Shown here: positions 47,748-55,729 of the stretch, piece after piece | How the letters are laid out: every line of letters starts with the position of its first letter | Numbering within the stretch: position 1 is the first letter of the stretch | Program-made: the position numbers and the translations under genes | From: Lentisphaeria bacterium | GTDB taxonomy: Bacteria; Verrucomicrobiota; Lentisphaeria; Victivallales; Victivallaceae | Direction: 5' to 3' | Assembly: GCA_017457105.1 (NCBI GenBank) | Contig: JAFTIA010000086.1 | Span: 18,987 to 82,986, forward strand | DNA length: 64,000 nt | Notes under the pieces: model-generated | Databases searched by the model: none | Told to the model about the DNA's origin: nothing | What the model saw: the letters and a program-made list of their open reading frames with translations, nothing else

Positions 47748-47806
47748 AATTTTCAGCCTCCGTTTTTGTTTTTTATATCTTTAAATAATCTGTAATACAC
47801 TGCAAC

Positions 47807-49738
47807 TTACTTGTCGGTCATCTTGCCCAGATCGGCATCCACCAGGTCAAGCCGTTCTTTTTCTTCGAAATTCAATTCGTAGATCTCGTTCTTCAGAGAA
47901 CGGCTCACGATGAACTTGCGGGCGTTTGCCGCATCGTTTTCCAACAGAGAAAGTTGGGAATTCAACATGAACATATCCGGCATCGCCTTGAAACTGATCA
48001 ACTGCCGGTTGAACCGGGCGGCTTCCGCTTCGGCAACTTTGGCGGTACGGGTACGGTAACTGGCGGCATCGGACTCGATCCGGATGGCTTCCAGCTTGGC
48101 GGCAGGCACGATTTTGGTGCGGTAGGCTTCCGCTTCCAGCACTTTGGCGTGCATCTGCTCCATGGCACCGATCACTTCCTGGAACGCCGGAGCCACTTTT
48201 TCCACCGGCGGGTGCAGACCCAGAACCGGCGTATTGATCACTTCCACGCCCAACCCGATGGCATCCGCACGCTTCTGGATGCGCTGACGGATCACATCGC
48301 CCGCCTCTTTGCGGTCCACGGTCATCAAACGGATCATGGAAGAACTTGCCAGATATTCGCTTGCCACTTCTTCGGCGATCCGGCGCAGAGCCTGATCGGG
48401 ATTGGCATTGCCGTAAGCGTACTTCATCACTTCGGACTTGCGGATGCGGTATTCCACCGGCATATCCAGCGACACCAGAGCTACGGAAACGCTGCCCCGG
48501 GGATCGGTATCGGTAACTTTGTGTTCATCCGCAATGATAAATTCATTTTCGCCGGATTCGGCGTGTTTTTTGGTCCACAGCATCACTTCCGGCCGTTTTT
48601 CGCCGGATTCATCGGCATCGCTCTTGCCGCCCACATAGACCTGACGGATCCGGTCACAGGCAAATGTACGGACATTGCCGAAAGGATAGGGCAGCGCAAA
48701 ATAAACCCCGGATTCCAGGGGCTGTGTGCAAACCACTTTGCCGAACCGTTCCCGGATACCCACTTCGTCCGGCCCCACCTGATAGATACTGGTGGAAAGC
48801 CACAGCAGCAGCATCCACAGCAGTACAAAGGGAACCAGCGCCCGTTCCAGAAAATGATACAAACCCGTGCCGGAAACTTTGAAGCCGAACTGATAGTCCA
48901 GAGCTTCCGCCAGATTCCGCATCACGCCGCCGGGTTCCGTAAAGAGAGCCAGCAGACGGCTTTCAAAGACCGGACGCACTTCCACCACCGTCCGGGGGCG
49001 GTAAAATTCGATCACAAGATCAAAAATATATTCAGCACCCAGCACCGCAAAGATCCAGAAAAGGATCCACGCCAGACGGCTGTCCACACCGGAAACCTTC
49101 CAGTGATTGCAGACCGCTACTGCCATGGCCAGCAGAAATACCCCTGCCGCCGTGACCAGTGCGCTCCCCACAGGCCGCAGCCAGCGGAAGGAATCCGTCC
49201 GGCTCTGACCGATGTAAAACGCTCCGGTAAAAACCGACCCCAGCATCAGGATCGCCGAAACCAGTGCAGAATGCAAAGCGTTGGCGGGAACAGGGTTGCC
49301 ACCGATACGGCCCGTCCAGTAACGGTAAAAAAGCCAGAGCATGCCGCCGGTGATGACTGCCCCCAGCACCGCAAAAACGGACGGAGCGAAACGGCGGTAA
49401 TTGGCGAAAGTGCGGCCCGCCGTAAAACGGACATCTTCCTCCACATTCAATGCGGCATTTTCCTTGCGGCGCGCCAGCAGAAATTTCTCTTCATCTTCCA
49501 CAGCAGAGGCACTGGAAAGCATCCCGTAGATCAATGCCCCCACAGAAAACACCGTTGCCAATGCCAGCGGGATCACCGCCATGGAGAAAACATCCGATCC
49601 GGCGAAAGTGCTTTTGATCACACCCAGGATCAGTGCCAGCAAAAACAGCACCGCAGAGAGGATGGAACTGATGACCGCCAGACGGATCAACAGTTTGGCA
49701 CGGTCCACCGCCATGCGCAAATCATTCCGGTTTTCCAT
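47807..49738 (-). CDS. SPFH/band-7 protein with N-terminal multi-span membrane domain (copy 1 of 3)
   Basis: 643 residues. About six predicted transmembrane segments in the first 245 residues (for example ISSILSAVLFLLALILGVI and FAPSVFAVLGAVITGGMLWL), another near 304-325, then the SPFH domain from about 330 (IYQVGPDEVGIRERFGK) and a C-terminal coiled region. Canonical HflK has one transmembrane helix, so the membrane domain is an unusual addition. First gene of the SPFH/ATPase operon, promoter at 49798-49826. Confidence 0.75.
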   Translation of the reverse strand: MENRNDLRMAVDRAKLLIRLAVISSILSAVLFLLALILGVIKSTFAGSDVFSMAVIPLALATVFSVGALIYGMLSSASAVEDEEKFLLARRKENAALNVEEDVRFTAGRTFANYRRFAPSVFAVLGAVITGGMLWLFYRYWTGRIGGNPVPANALHSALVSAILMLGSVFTGAFYIGQSRTDSFRWLRPVGSALVTAAGVFLLAMAVAVCNHWKVSGVDSRLAWILFWIFAVLGAEYIFDLVIEFYRPRTVVEVRPVFESRLLALFTEPGGVMRNLAEALDYQFGFKVSGTGLYHFLERALVPFVLLWMLLLWLSTSIYQVGPDEVGIRERFGKVVCTQPLESGVYFALPYPFGNVRTFACDRIRQVYVGGKSDADESGEKRPEVMLWTKKHAESGENEFIIADEHKVTDTDPRGSVSVALVSLDMPVEYRIRKSEVMKYAYGNANPDQALRRIAEEVASEYLASSSMIRLMTVDRKEAGDVIRQRIQKRADAIGLGVEVINTPVLGLHPPVEKVAPAFQEVIGAMEQMHAKVLEAEAYRTKIVPAAKLEAIRIESDAASYRTRTAKVAEAEAARFNRQLISFKAMPDMFMLNSQLSLLENDAANARKFIVSRSLKNEIYELNFEEKERLDLVDADLGKMTDK

Positions 49739-49797
49739 CGTTGAAAAAACTCCTTTTTTGACTATTTTTCACAATACTGTACTTTCTTCCATATATA

Positions 49798-49826
49798 TAA
49801 ATACACCCGAAATGCAAAAAAGGCAA
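49798..49826 (-). promoter_or_regulatory. Promoter of the SPFH/P-type ATPase/ABC operon
   Basis: TTGCCT (49821-49826), 17-bp spacer, TATTTA (49798-49803). The -35 box and T-rich spacer are shared with 21365-21393 and 36270-36298. The intergenic gap after the DUF58 gene is 122 bp. Confidence 0.5.
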
Positions 49827-49860
49827 GTACAAGTTGAAGAAAAGAGAGCCGAAACCGTTA

Positions 49861-51171
49861 TTACAGCGCAGTGACGGCACCGCCGGCCACTTCCACAGGA
49901 GTGATCACCCGCCAGTTTTCCGGCAGGGAAACAACACCGTTATGATGTTTGGAAATCAGAATAACTTTCAGCGGAATACCGCTTGATTCAAGCAGTTCTG
50001 CAAAATTTTTCCGTTCCGGCGTGTCTGCCAGAAGGATCAATACAGCGGCCGCCGCCTTCTGCAATTCAGGAAGAAGTGTTTTTTCCTGTTCCGGCAGACG
50101 GAAAGCAGTGTCCGGCGTGACTGCGGCAAGAACATCGCACAATTGTTGAAATCCATCCCGGTAATGACGGCCCGAAATCCGGTGCAAATCTCCACCTGCG
50201 GCAAAAAGATCTACATGGGTCCCCCGCCGCAGCATATAGTCCCCCAGTGCTGCTGTAAGCGACAACGCCGCTTCCAGCGGCACAGATTCGCCGGAGGAAA
50301 AGTGAAGCGGTGCCGTATCCGCAAGCACAGCAATACGCATAAATTCCTCCCTGGCAAACTCTTTGACCACCAGATCCCCTTTCCGGGCACTGCCCGGCCA
50401 GTCGATGTGGCGAATGGCATCTCCGGGACGGAAATCCCGGCTGCCCAGCAAATCCGGCGATTCTCCGGGAAGAGTGGATATGGCAGTTCCGGTACTGCGG
50501 ATCACCGTCCCCCGCGGCAGGGAAAAACTTGCCAACGGCGTGAAAGCCGGATAGATCATGATTTTCTGTTCCATCTTCCCCCGGATACTCCACTTGATCA
50601 GCCCAAGGGGGTAACTGCTTTCGGCAATAGGGCGATACAAATAAACGATCCCCCGCTTTTTGGCACGCACCTCCCCACGGCATTCTGCGGAACCTCGCCC
50701 CTTGACAGAGGATATTTCCGCCGGAGCAAGCACTTGCAATGCAGGTGAATAGGAAAACGGGTCCAGCGTAAGCTCATACGCCGGCAGACGGCGATGGTTC
50801 CGCAGTTGAAAATGGAGATGAAACACCTCGCCATTCCGCACCCTTTCCGGTGCCGTCCTTATCAGAATCCCTCCGGGACGGAAAAGAAAACTGCTGATCC
50901 ACGCAACAGCATGAAGGCTGAAAAGGAAAAGAAGCCAGAAAAGCATCCATGACTGCTGTACGATCAAACAGTACAGCAGCATGATCGCCATGACGGGCAT
51001 CATTAAAATGGCTGTCAGGGTAAACTTCCTCCGGAGAAAACCAACCAGCCACACCGTTCCGGCAATGGATGCCAGAAAGTGTTTTTTCCGCCGGACACCC
51101 TGCTGCAAATAGTCAGGCCCGGCCCAGAATGCCGCACGGTAACGATGCCACCAGCCGGGGAGAAAACGCAC
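49861..51171 (-). CDS. DUF58-domain membrane protein
   Basis: 436 residues. Two adjacent transmembrane helices (about 50-95) precede a domain with the DUF58 motif: GSRDFRPGDAIRHIDWPGSARKGDLVVKEF, about 243-272, quoted in part. C-terminal VWA-like half (RIAVLADTAPLHFSSGE). DUF58 proteins are often partners of MoxR ATPases; no MoxR gene is seen here. Starts with GTG at 51171, 2 bp after the preceding stop, with no clear SD; translational coupling is likely. Confidence 0.82.
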   Translation of the reverse strand: MRFLPGWWHRYRAAFWAGPDYLQQGVRRKKHFLASIAGTVWLVGFLRRKFTLTAILMMPVMAIMLLYCLIVQQSWMLFWLLFLFSLHAVAWISSFLFRPGGILIRTAPERVRNGEVFHLHFQLRNHRRLPAYELTLDPFSYSPALQVLAPAEISSVKGRGSAECRGEVRAKKRGIVYLYRPIAESSYPLGLIKWSIRGKMEQKIMIYPAFTPLASFSLPRGTVIRSTGTAISTLPGESPDLLGSRDFRPGDAIRHIDWPGSARKGDLVVKEFAREEFMRIAVLADTAPLHFSSGESVPLEAALSLTAALGDYMLRRGTHVDLFAAGGDLHRISGRHYRDGFQQLCDVLAAVTPDTAFRLPEQEKTLLPELQKAAAAVLILLADTPERKNFAELLESSGIPLKVILISKHHNGVVSLPENWRVITPVEVAGGAVTAL

Positions 51172-51173
51172 TT

Positions 51174-51995
51174 TTATTCAGCCGTTACGGAGATATTTTT
51201 CACCAGGATCTCACTGGCGGTTTTGGGATTGTAATTTGCCACGATGACAACTTGGAAAACTTTGGCACCGGGCCAGAATTTGCCGTAATCCCCGGCCCCC
51301 TGAAGATCCGTGCCGGAAACCTTGCAGGTGTAAGTCTTCCAGTCATACCCCGGAATGCGTCCTGCCAGTATGCCGTAACTGTAGCCCGAAGCCATGTACT
51401 GGCAACGCACCTTTTCGCCCGCTTTCAGATCCCGGGCAAGAGGTTTTTTCAGCGTGAGGACGGTTTTCCCGTCAGCCACTGCCGTTTTCAGCACCTGCCC
51501 TGCAAAATTCCGGTTGGGCAGATCCGAAAGATCTTCTCTGGCGTTCAGAATCAGCCCCACGATATGACGCAGTTCTTTGGCAAGATCCAGTTCGCCGTTT
51601 ACAGTGACTTCTTTGGCTCCTTTGGGCGCATCTGCCGCCACGGTGGCAAAACTCCCCGGCACGATCCGGACAAAATCCCGGGTGAGGACCCTCTGTTTGC
51701 TGTCGAGCATGGCGATCCCGATATAATTCATGGGGTTGACGGGTTTGCCGTCAGCATTTTTCAGATCCATGGAAATGGTGTAGGTCTTGGCCGGGTCAAT
51801 GGTGATCCGGTCCGGCCCCCAGATCCATGCTCTGTTTTTGCTGATCCGGAAAACACGGGTGCCTTCCTGCCGGGAAAGATCGGCATCCACAACAGTATGT
51901 TTCCACGCCCCTTCCTGTGTGATCAGATTTTCTGCGGCAAAAGCGGAGGCGGACACCATCAAAACAGCCGCCAGACAAAGATTCCGGAAATTCAT
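51174..51995 (-). CDS. Secreted beta-sandwich protein, paralogue of 19352-20155
   Basis: 273 residues with a signal peptide (LCLAAVLMVSASAFA). A beta-rich body: YTISMDLKNADGKPVNPMNYIG, REDLSDLPNRNFAG and the final strands FQVVIVANYNPKTASEILVKNISV. The LSDLPN motif and closing strand match 19352-20155; this pattern is that of carbohydrate-binding jelly rolls. Strong AGGAGGAG site before the ATG. Located after dnaX (38 bp), so likely co-transcribed, though functionally unrelated. Confidence 0.65.
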   Translation of the reverse strand: MNFRNLCLAAVLMVSASAFAAENLITQEGAWKHTVVDADLSRQEGTRVFRISKNRAWIWGPDRITIDPAKTYTISMDLKNADGKPVNPMNYIGIAMLDSKQRVLTRDFVRIVPGSFATVAADAPKGAKEVTVNGELDLAKELRHIVGLILNAREDLSDLPNRNFAGQVLKTAVADGKTVLTLKKPLARDLKAGEKVRCQYMASGYSYGILAGRIPGYDWKTYTCKVSGTDLQGAGDYGKFWPGAKVFQVVIVANYNPKTASEILVKNISVTAE

Positions 51996-52033
51996 TTTCT
52001 CCTCCTGTTTTTTTGAAAGGTCACATGAAGGCG

Positions 52034-53833
52034 TTACTCGCCATCCTGCACTTTTATATGGACATCCACCACTTCGCCGCCGAAAAGTTCCAGCACATCC
52101 CGCACCACCGGCTGGCGGGCGGCACGGTCCAATGCCGACGGATCATCATTGGCCACACTGCGCCGTTTGGCCCGTGCCTGCCGGGGCAGGGCATCTTCTT
52201 TGGAAGGCTCCGCCGGGGGGATGTTTTCCGCTTCCGGGGGAGGCGTCATTTCTTCCGCCGCTTGTTCCGTCATTTCTGCTTCTTCCGGGTAATAAGGAAC
52301 TTGCGACTCCGTCACTTCCGTAATATCCATTGCAGGGGTATTCTCTGCAACGGGTTCTTCCGCCGTCTCCGGAGTCATTTCCGGAACGGTTTCCGGCATG
52401 GGTTCTGCGGCTTCGGCAGGCACCGGAACAGCTTCCGGGACAGACGGATTTTCCTGCTTTTCCGGTTCTGGAACAGCAGGCGGCTCCGACGGAGTTTTCT
52501 CCGTCACTTCAGGAGTGGAGGCCGTCACTTCCGGCTTTTCCTGTTCGCCTTTTTGCACAGGAGATTCCGTCACTTCCGGTGCCGGGGCAATGACGGTTGC
52601 ATCAGGAGTTTTTTTTTCCGCCGGAGGAAGAACCGCCACCTGTGCCGGAGGCAGCTGATCCAGGAATTGCAGTTCCCCCGCCTGACGCAGCTGGTTCAGC
52701 CGGTTCAGAATATCATTCAGCCGGACGGCATGGGCTTCCCGCATGGCTTTCAAAAGAATGGTTTCCAAATAGACCTGTTTATTGAGGGCATCGTGCAGAA
52801 CCCTGCCAACCGGTGCCAGGATCTCCAACATCACAGCCGCCGCATTCTCCGGCATACGGGCGGCGATATCTGCATAAAAAGCAAGGACTTCACTATCTTC
52901 ATCCAGCACATCTGCCGGATTCCGCAGGAGACGGGTGATGCGGATGCCCCGCAGAGCCGCCAGCAAATCGTCATACAGCGTTTCCAGATTCTTCCCCTTG
53001 CGGGAGAGTTCGCACAATTTTGCCGCCACTTCGCCGGGGCGGTTCTCCAGCATGGCAAGGAGCATGGCTTCCAGATCCCCCCGGTCCGTCAACCCGAAAA
53101 GGGAAAGCACCTGACTTCCCGTAATGGGGTTGCCTTCGTCCATGGAGAAAAAGGCGATCATCTGATCCAGCAGCGATTGGGCATCCCGCATCCCCCCTTC
53201 GGCGGCACGGGCAATGGCGTTCAATGCGGCAGGTTCGATCCGTACCTTTTCCGTTTCAGCAATAAGTTGCAGCCGTCCGGCAATGAGCCGGGTGGGGATG
53301 GGGAGCAGATCAAACCGCTGACAGCGGGAAATGATGGTGGGCAGAACCTGATGCACTTCCGTGGTGGCAAAGATGAATTTGACATGGGCAGGCGGTTCTT
53401 CAATGGTCTTCAACAGAGCGTTCCACGCCTGCTTGGTAAGCATGTGGACTTCGTCAATGATATAGACTTTATAACGGCTGGAAACGGGGGCGTGCATCAC
53501 TTCTTCCGCCAGATCCCGCATTTCCTGGGCGGAGTTATGACTGGCGGCGTCGATCTCCACCACATCCATACTGTTGTCCGAAGCAATGGCTTTGCAGGAT
53601 TCACATTCGCAGCAGGGTTCCCCGGAACGGGGCTGTTCGCAATTCATGGCTTTGGCAAAGATCCGTGCCAGCGTAGTCTTCCCCACCCCCCGGGGACCTA
53701 CAAAAAGATAGGCATGCGCCGTCCGGTCCTGCCGGATGGCATTGGTCAGGGTACGCACCACATGTTCCTGCCCGACCACATCCGCAAATTTTTGCGGCCG
53801 CCATTTCCGGGCAATTACCTGATATTCCGCCAT
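52034..53833 (-). CDS. dnaX: DNA polymerase III subunit gamma/tau
   Basis: 599 residues (tau). AAA+ clamp-loader part: GPRGVGKTTLARIFA (Walker A), zinc Cys set CEQPRSGEPCCECESC, DEVHML (Walker B), SRCQRFDLLPI (sensor 1/SRC). Domain III ends near 400. Residues 400-560 are low-complexity Pro/Glu/Thr-Val linker. An A9 run at residues 406-409 allows -1 slippage to a 410-residue gamma form. AGGCGG lies before the ATG; 15 bp after rph. Confidence 0.95.
   Translation of the reverse strand: MAEYQVIARKWRPQKFADVVGQEHVVRTLTNAIRQDRTAHAYLFVGPRGVGKTTLARIFAKAMNCEQPRSGEPCCECESCKAIASDNSMDVVEIDAASHNSAQEMRDLAEEVMHAPVSSRYKVYIIDEVHMLTKQAWNALLKTIEEPPAHVKFIFATTEVHQVLPTIISRCQRFDLLPIPTRLIAGRLQLIAETEKVRIEPAALNAIARAAEGGMRDAQSLLDQMIAFFSMDEGNPITGSQVLSLFGLTDRGDLEAMLLAMLENRPGEVAAKLCELSRKGKNLETLYDDLLAALRGIRITRLLRNPADVLDEDSEVLAFYADIAARMPENAAAVMLEILAPVGRVLHDALNKQVYLETILLKAMREAHAVRLNDILNRLNQLRQAGELQFLDQLPPAQVAVLPPAEKKTPDATVIAPAPEVTESPVQKGEQEKPEVTASTPEVTEKTPSEPPAVPEPEKQENPSVPEAVPVPAEAAEPMPETVPEMTPETAEEPVAENTPAMDITEVTESQVPYYPEEAEMTEQAAEEMTPPPEAENIPPAEPSKEDALPRQARAKRRSVANDDPSALDRAARQPVVRDVLELFGGEVVDVHIKVQDGE
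52609..52617 (-). promoter_or_regulatory. Candidate slippage site in dnaX (A9)
   Basis: The minus strand reads GCG GAA AAA AAA ACT at codons 405-409. If the ribosome or RNA polymerase shifts by -1, the next codons are AAC TCC TGA, ending the product as gamma-type at 410 residues. Thermus dnaX uses an A9 run by transcriptional slippage, E. coli a shorter A-run by ribosomal frameshift. A possible 6-bp hairpin (CCGTCA/TGACGG) starts about 12 nt downstream. Confidence 0.55.
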
Positions 53834-53848
53834 GATCCCGCCTCTTTC

Positions 53849-54601
53849 TTATTTGGCAAGCGTTGCCGTTTTTGCCCCGTCAAGGATCTCCTGCTGCAAG
53901 GCAAACATCCGCTTCAACCCGCTTTCCGCCAGATCCAGCAATTCATTCAACTGTTTCCGGCTGAAAGGATTGCGTTCTGCCGTGCCCTGCACTTCAATGA
54001 GATTCCCGGAACGGGTCATCACTACATTCATATCCACTTCCGCACGGCTGTCTTCTTCGTAACACAAATCCAGCCGGGGTTCCCCGTCAATAACGCCCAC
54101 GCTGACTGCCGCCGCCATATCCCGCAAGGCAAAGGGGAGAAAATTCTGCTGTCCGTAAGGGCTGGTAATGGCAAGGGCAAGAGCCGTCGCCGCACCGGTG
54201 ATCCCCGCACAACGGGTCCCGCCATCGGCATCGATCACATCACAATCCAAATGGATCGTGTGTTCGCCCAGCGAATTCAACTCTGCCACCGCCCGCATGG
54301 AACGGCCGATCAGCCGCTGGATCTCCATGGTCCTGCCTCCCTGTTTGCCGGAGGCACTTTCCCGCTTCATGCGTTCCCCGGTGGAGGCCGGCAGCATACC
54401 GTATTCGCATGTGATCCAGCCGCCGGGGACCTTCTGCGCTTTCATCCACGGAGGCACTTTGTCCTCCACGCTGGCGGCGCAAACCACACGGGTGTTGCCG
54501 CAGGTGATCAGCACAGACCCCAGCGGATGCCGCAGAAAATCCCGCTCAATAGTAATGGGCCGGAGTTCATCCGCCGCCCGTCCGTCCGAACGCAAAGCCA
54601 T
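53849..54601 (-). CDS. rph: Ribonuclease PH
   Basis: 250 residues, typical size. RSDGRAADELRPITIERDF, GMLPASTGERMKRE and CDVIDADGGTRCAGITGA are RNase PH blocks; the phosphate-binding Arg/Thr/Gly set is visible (residues GGTR). It phosphorolytically trims tRNA 3' ends. In an operon between a secreted protein gene and dnaX. Confidence 0.93.
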   Translation of the reverse strand: MALRSDGRAADELRPITIERDFLRHPLGSVLITCGNTRVVCAASVEDKVPPWMKAQKVPGGWITCEYGMLPASTGERMKRESASGKQGGRTMEIQRLIGRSMRAVAELNSLGEHTIHLDCDVIDADGGTRCAGITGAATALALAITSPYGQQNFLPFALRDMAAAVSVGVIDGEPRLDLCYEEDSRAEVDMNVVMTRSGNLIEVQGTAERNPFSRKQLNELLDLAESGLKRMFALQQEILDGAKTATLAK

Positions 54602-54622
54602 AAAAATGCAACTCCCTGATTA

Positions 54623-55153
54623 TCAGTCCAGTTTTTCCAGTTTGAAGTTGGAGAACACCCCTTCTCCGGGACTCCAGATAAAGAAAGTCACGCCCATCAG
54701 CGTGGGAACTTTGCCGTTCAGGGTTTCCGGAATGGTGATCTCCCGGCTGATGGTCTGGGCGCCGGTCAACTTTTTGGAAACGCCGTAGTCCCCCTTCAAA
54801 TATATGTAACTCTTGAGTGTGCCATAGTACATAAAGATCCCCACATTGGCGACGGTGTTCTGACCTTCAAAATCCACGCTCAAACGATACTTTTCGCCGG
54901 GCTTCACTTCCTGACGCTTGCTATAAGCAATGCCGTACATGCTTTTTTCGCCCACAACACGGACAGCTGTTTTGCCGTCTTTCTGAATGATTTCGTGTTT
55001 GCCGACCGGTTTGGGCCCGTTGTTGACGATCCAGCCATCGGGCAGGGTTGCCCCCGGCTTGGACACTTTGAACGCACCATTCACATCGATTTCAGCAGCC
55101 CCCAGCACCACAGCGGAAACCGCCGCCAGCATCATCATTGCAAACTTTTTCAT
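54623..55153 (-). CDS. Small secreted beta-sandwich protein
   Basis: 176 residues; signal peptide MKKFAMMMLAAVSAVVLGA. A single beta-sandwich: QEVKPGEKYRLSVDFEG, VGIFMYYGTLKSYIYLKGD and a closing GVFSNFKLEKLD strand, the pattern of CBM-like domains. It resembles the other secreted beta-sandwich proteins (19352-20155, 51174-51995) only in general form. No catalytic motif. AAAGGAAA precedes the ATG. Lies 75 bp after the STAS gene. Confidence 0.65.
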   Translation of the reverse strand: MKKFAMMMLAAVSAVVLGAAEIDVNGAFKVSKPGATLPDGWIVNNGPKPVGKHEIIQKDGKTAVRVVGEKSMYGIAYSKRQEVKPGEKYRLSVDFEGQNTVANVGIFMYYGTLKSYIYLKGDYGVSKKLTGAQTISREITIPETLNGKVPTLMGVTFFIWSPGEGVFSNFKLEKLD

Positions 55154-55228
55154 TTTTTTTCCTTTTTCTGATTTCGGTTGTAAGAAAGACTTTTTAACGG
55201 TTCAACTGTTTGATTCCCGTTTTTTCCC

Positions 55229-55723
55229 CTACTTTTTCAGGCGGTCAACATCCTCTTCGGCAAAGGCGATCACATCCCGGAAGACTTCCGCATTTTTCCC
55301 GTCTGCCTCCACCAGTGTTTTGTGGGCATCCAGCACGGTCTGCGCCCGGGCGGCATCATCCCGCCCGGCATCCGGCAAAGGAGCCGCAACTCCCGTTGCC
55401 AGACCCGCAGGGACTTCGTCATGCTTTTCAAAAAGCTTCAAAATCCCGATCCCCGCAAGGAGCTGGCAGATTTTGGCATCCGCCCCCGCCAGATGGATCT
55501 CGCACTTCTGCCGTTTCGCCTTCAGTGCCAGCATGGCCATCACCCCCATAAAGGTGCTGTCCAATGCTGTACACTCTTTCATGGCAAACCAGATGACTTC
55601 CCTGCCGGAAAGTTTTTCGGCATAATCCCGCAGGGGCATCGCTGTTTCAAAATTTGCCCTGCCGGAAACCTCAAACAGTGCGCCGCCATCCAGCGGCGTG
55701 ATGGTCAACGTTGCGCCACTCAT
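55229..55723 (-). CDS. STAS-domain protein with C-terminal extension
   Basis: 164 residues. The STAS core (about 1-105) shows MKECTALDSTFMGVMAMLAL, the phosphorylatable Ser region of anti-sigma-factor antagonists, with Ser-Thr at the expected loop. A 50-residue Ala/Asp/Val-rich helical tail is extra. It lies 6 bp after alaS. Such proteins work in partner-switching with a kinase and phosphatase, neither of which is here. Confidence 0.75.
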   Translation of the reverse strand: MSGATLTITPLDGGALFEVSGRANFETAMPLRDYAEKLSGREVIWFAMKECTALDSTFMGVMAMLALKAKRQKCEIHLAGADAKICQLLAGIGILKLFEKHDEVPAGLATGVAAPLPDAGRDDAARAQTVLDAHKTLVEADGKNAEVFRDVIAFAEEDVDRLKK

Positions 55724-55729
55724 GGGAAA

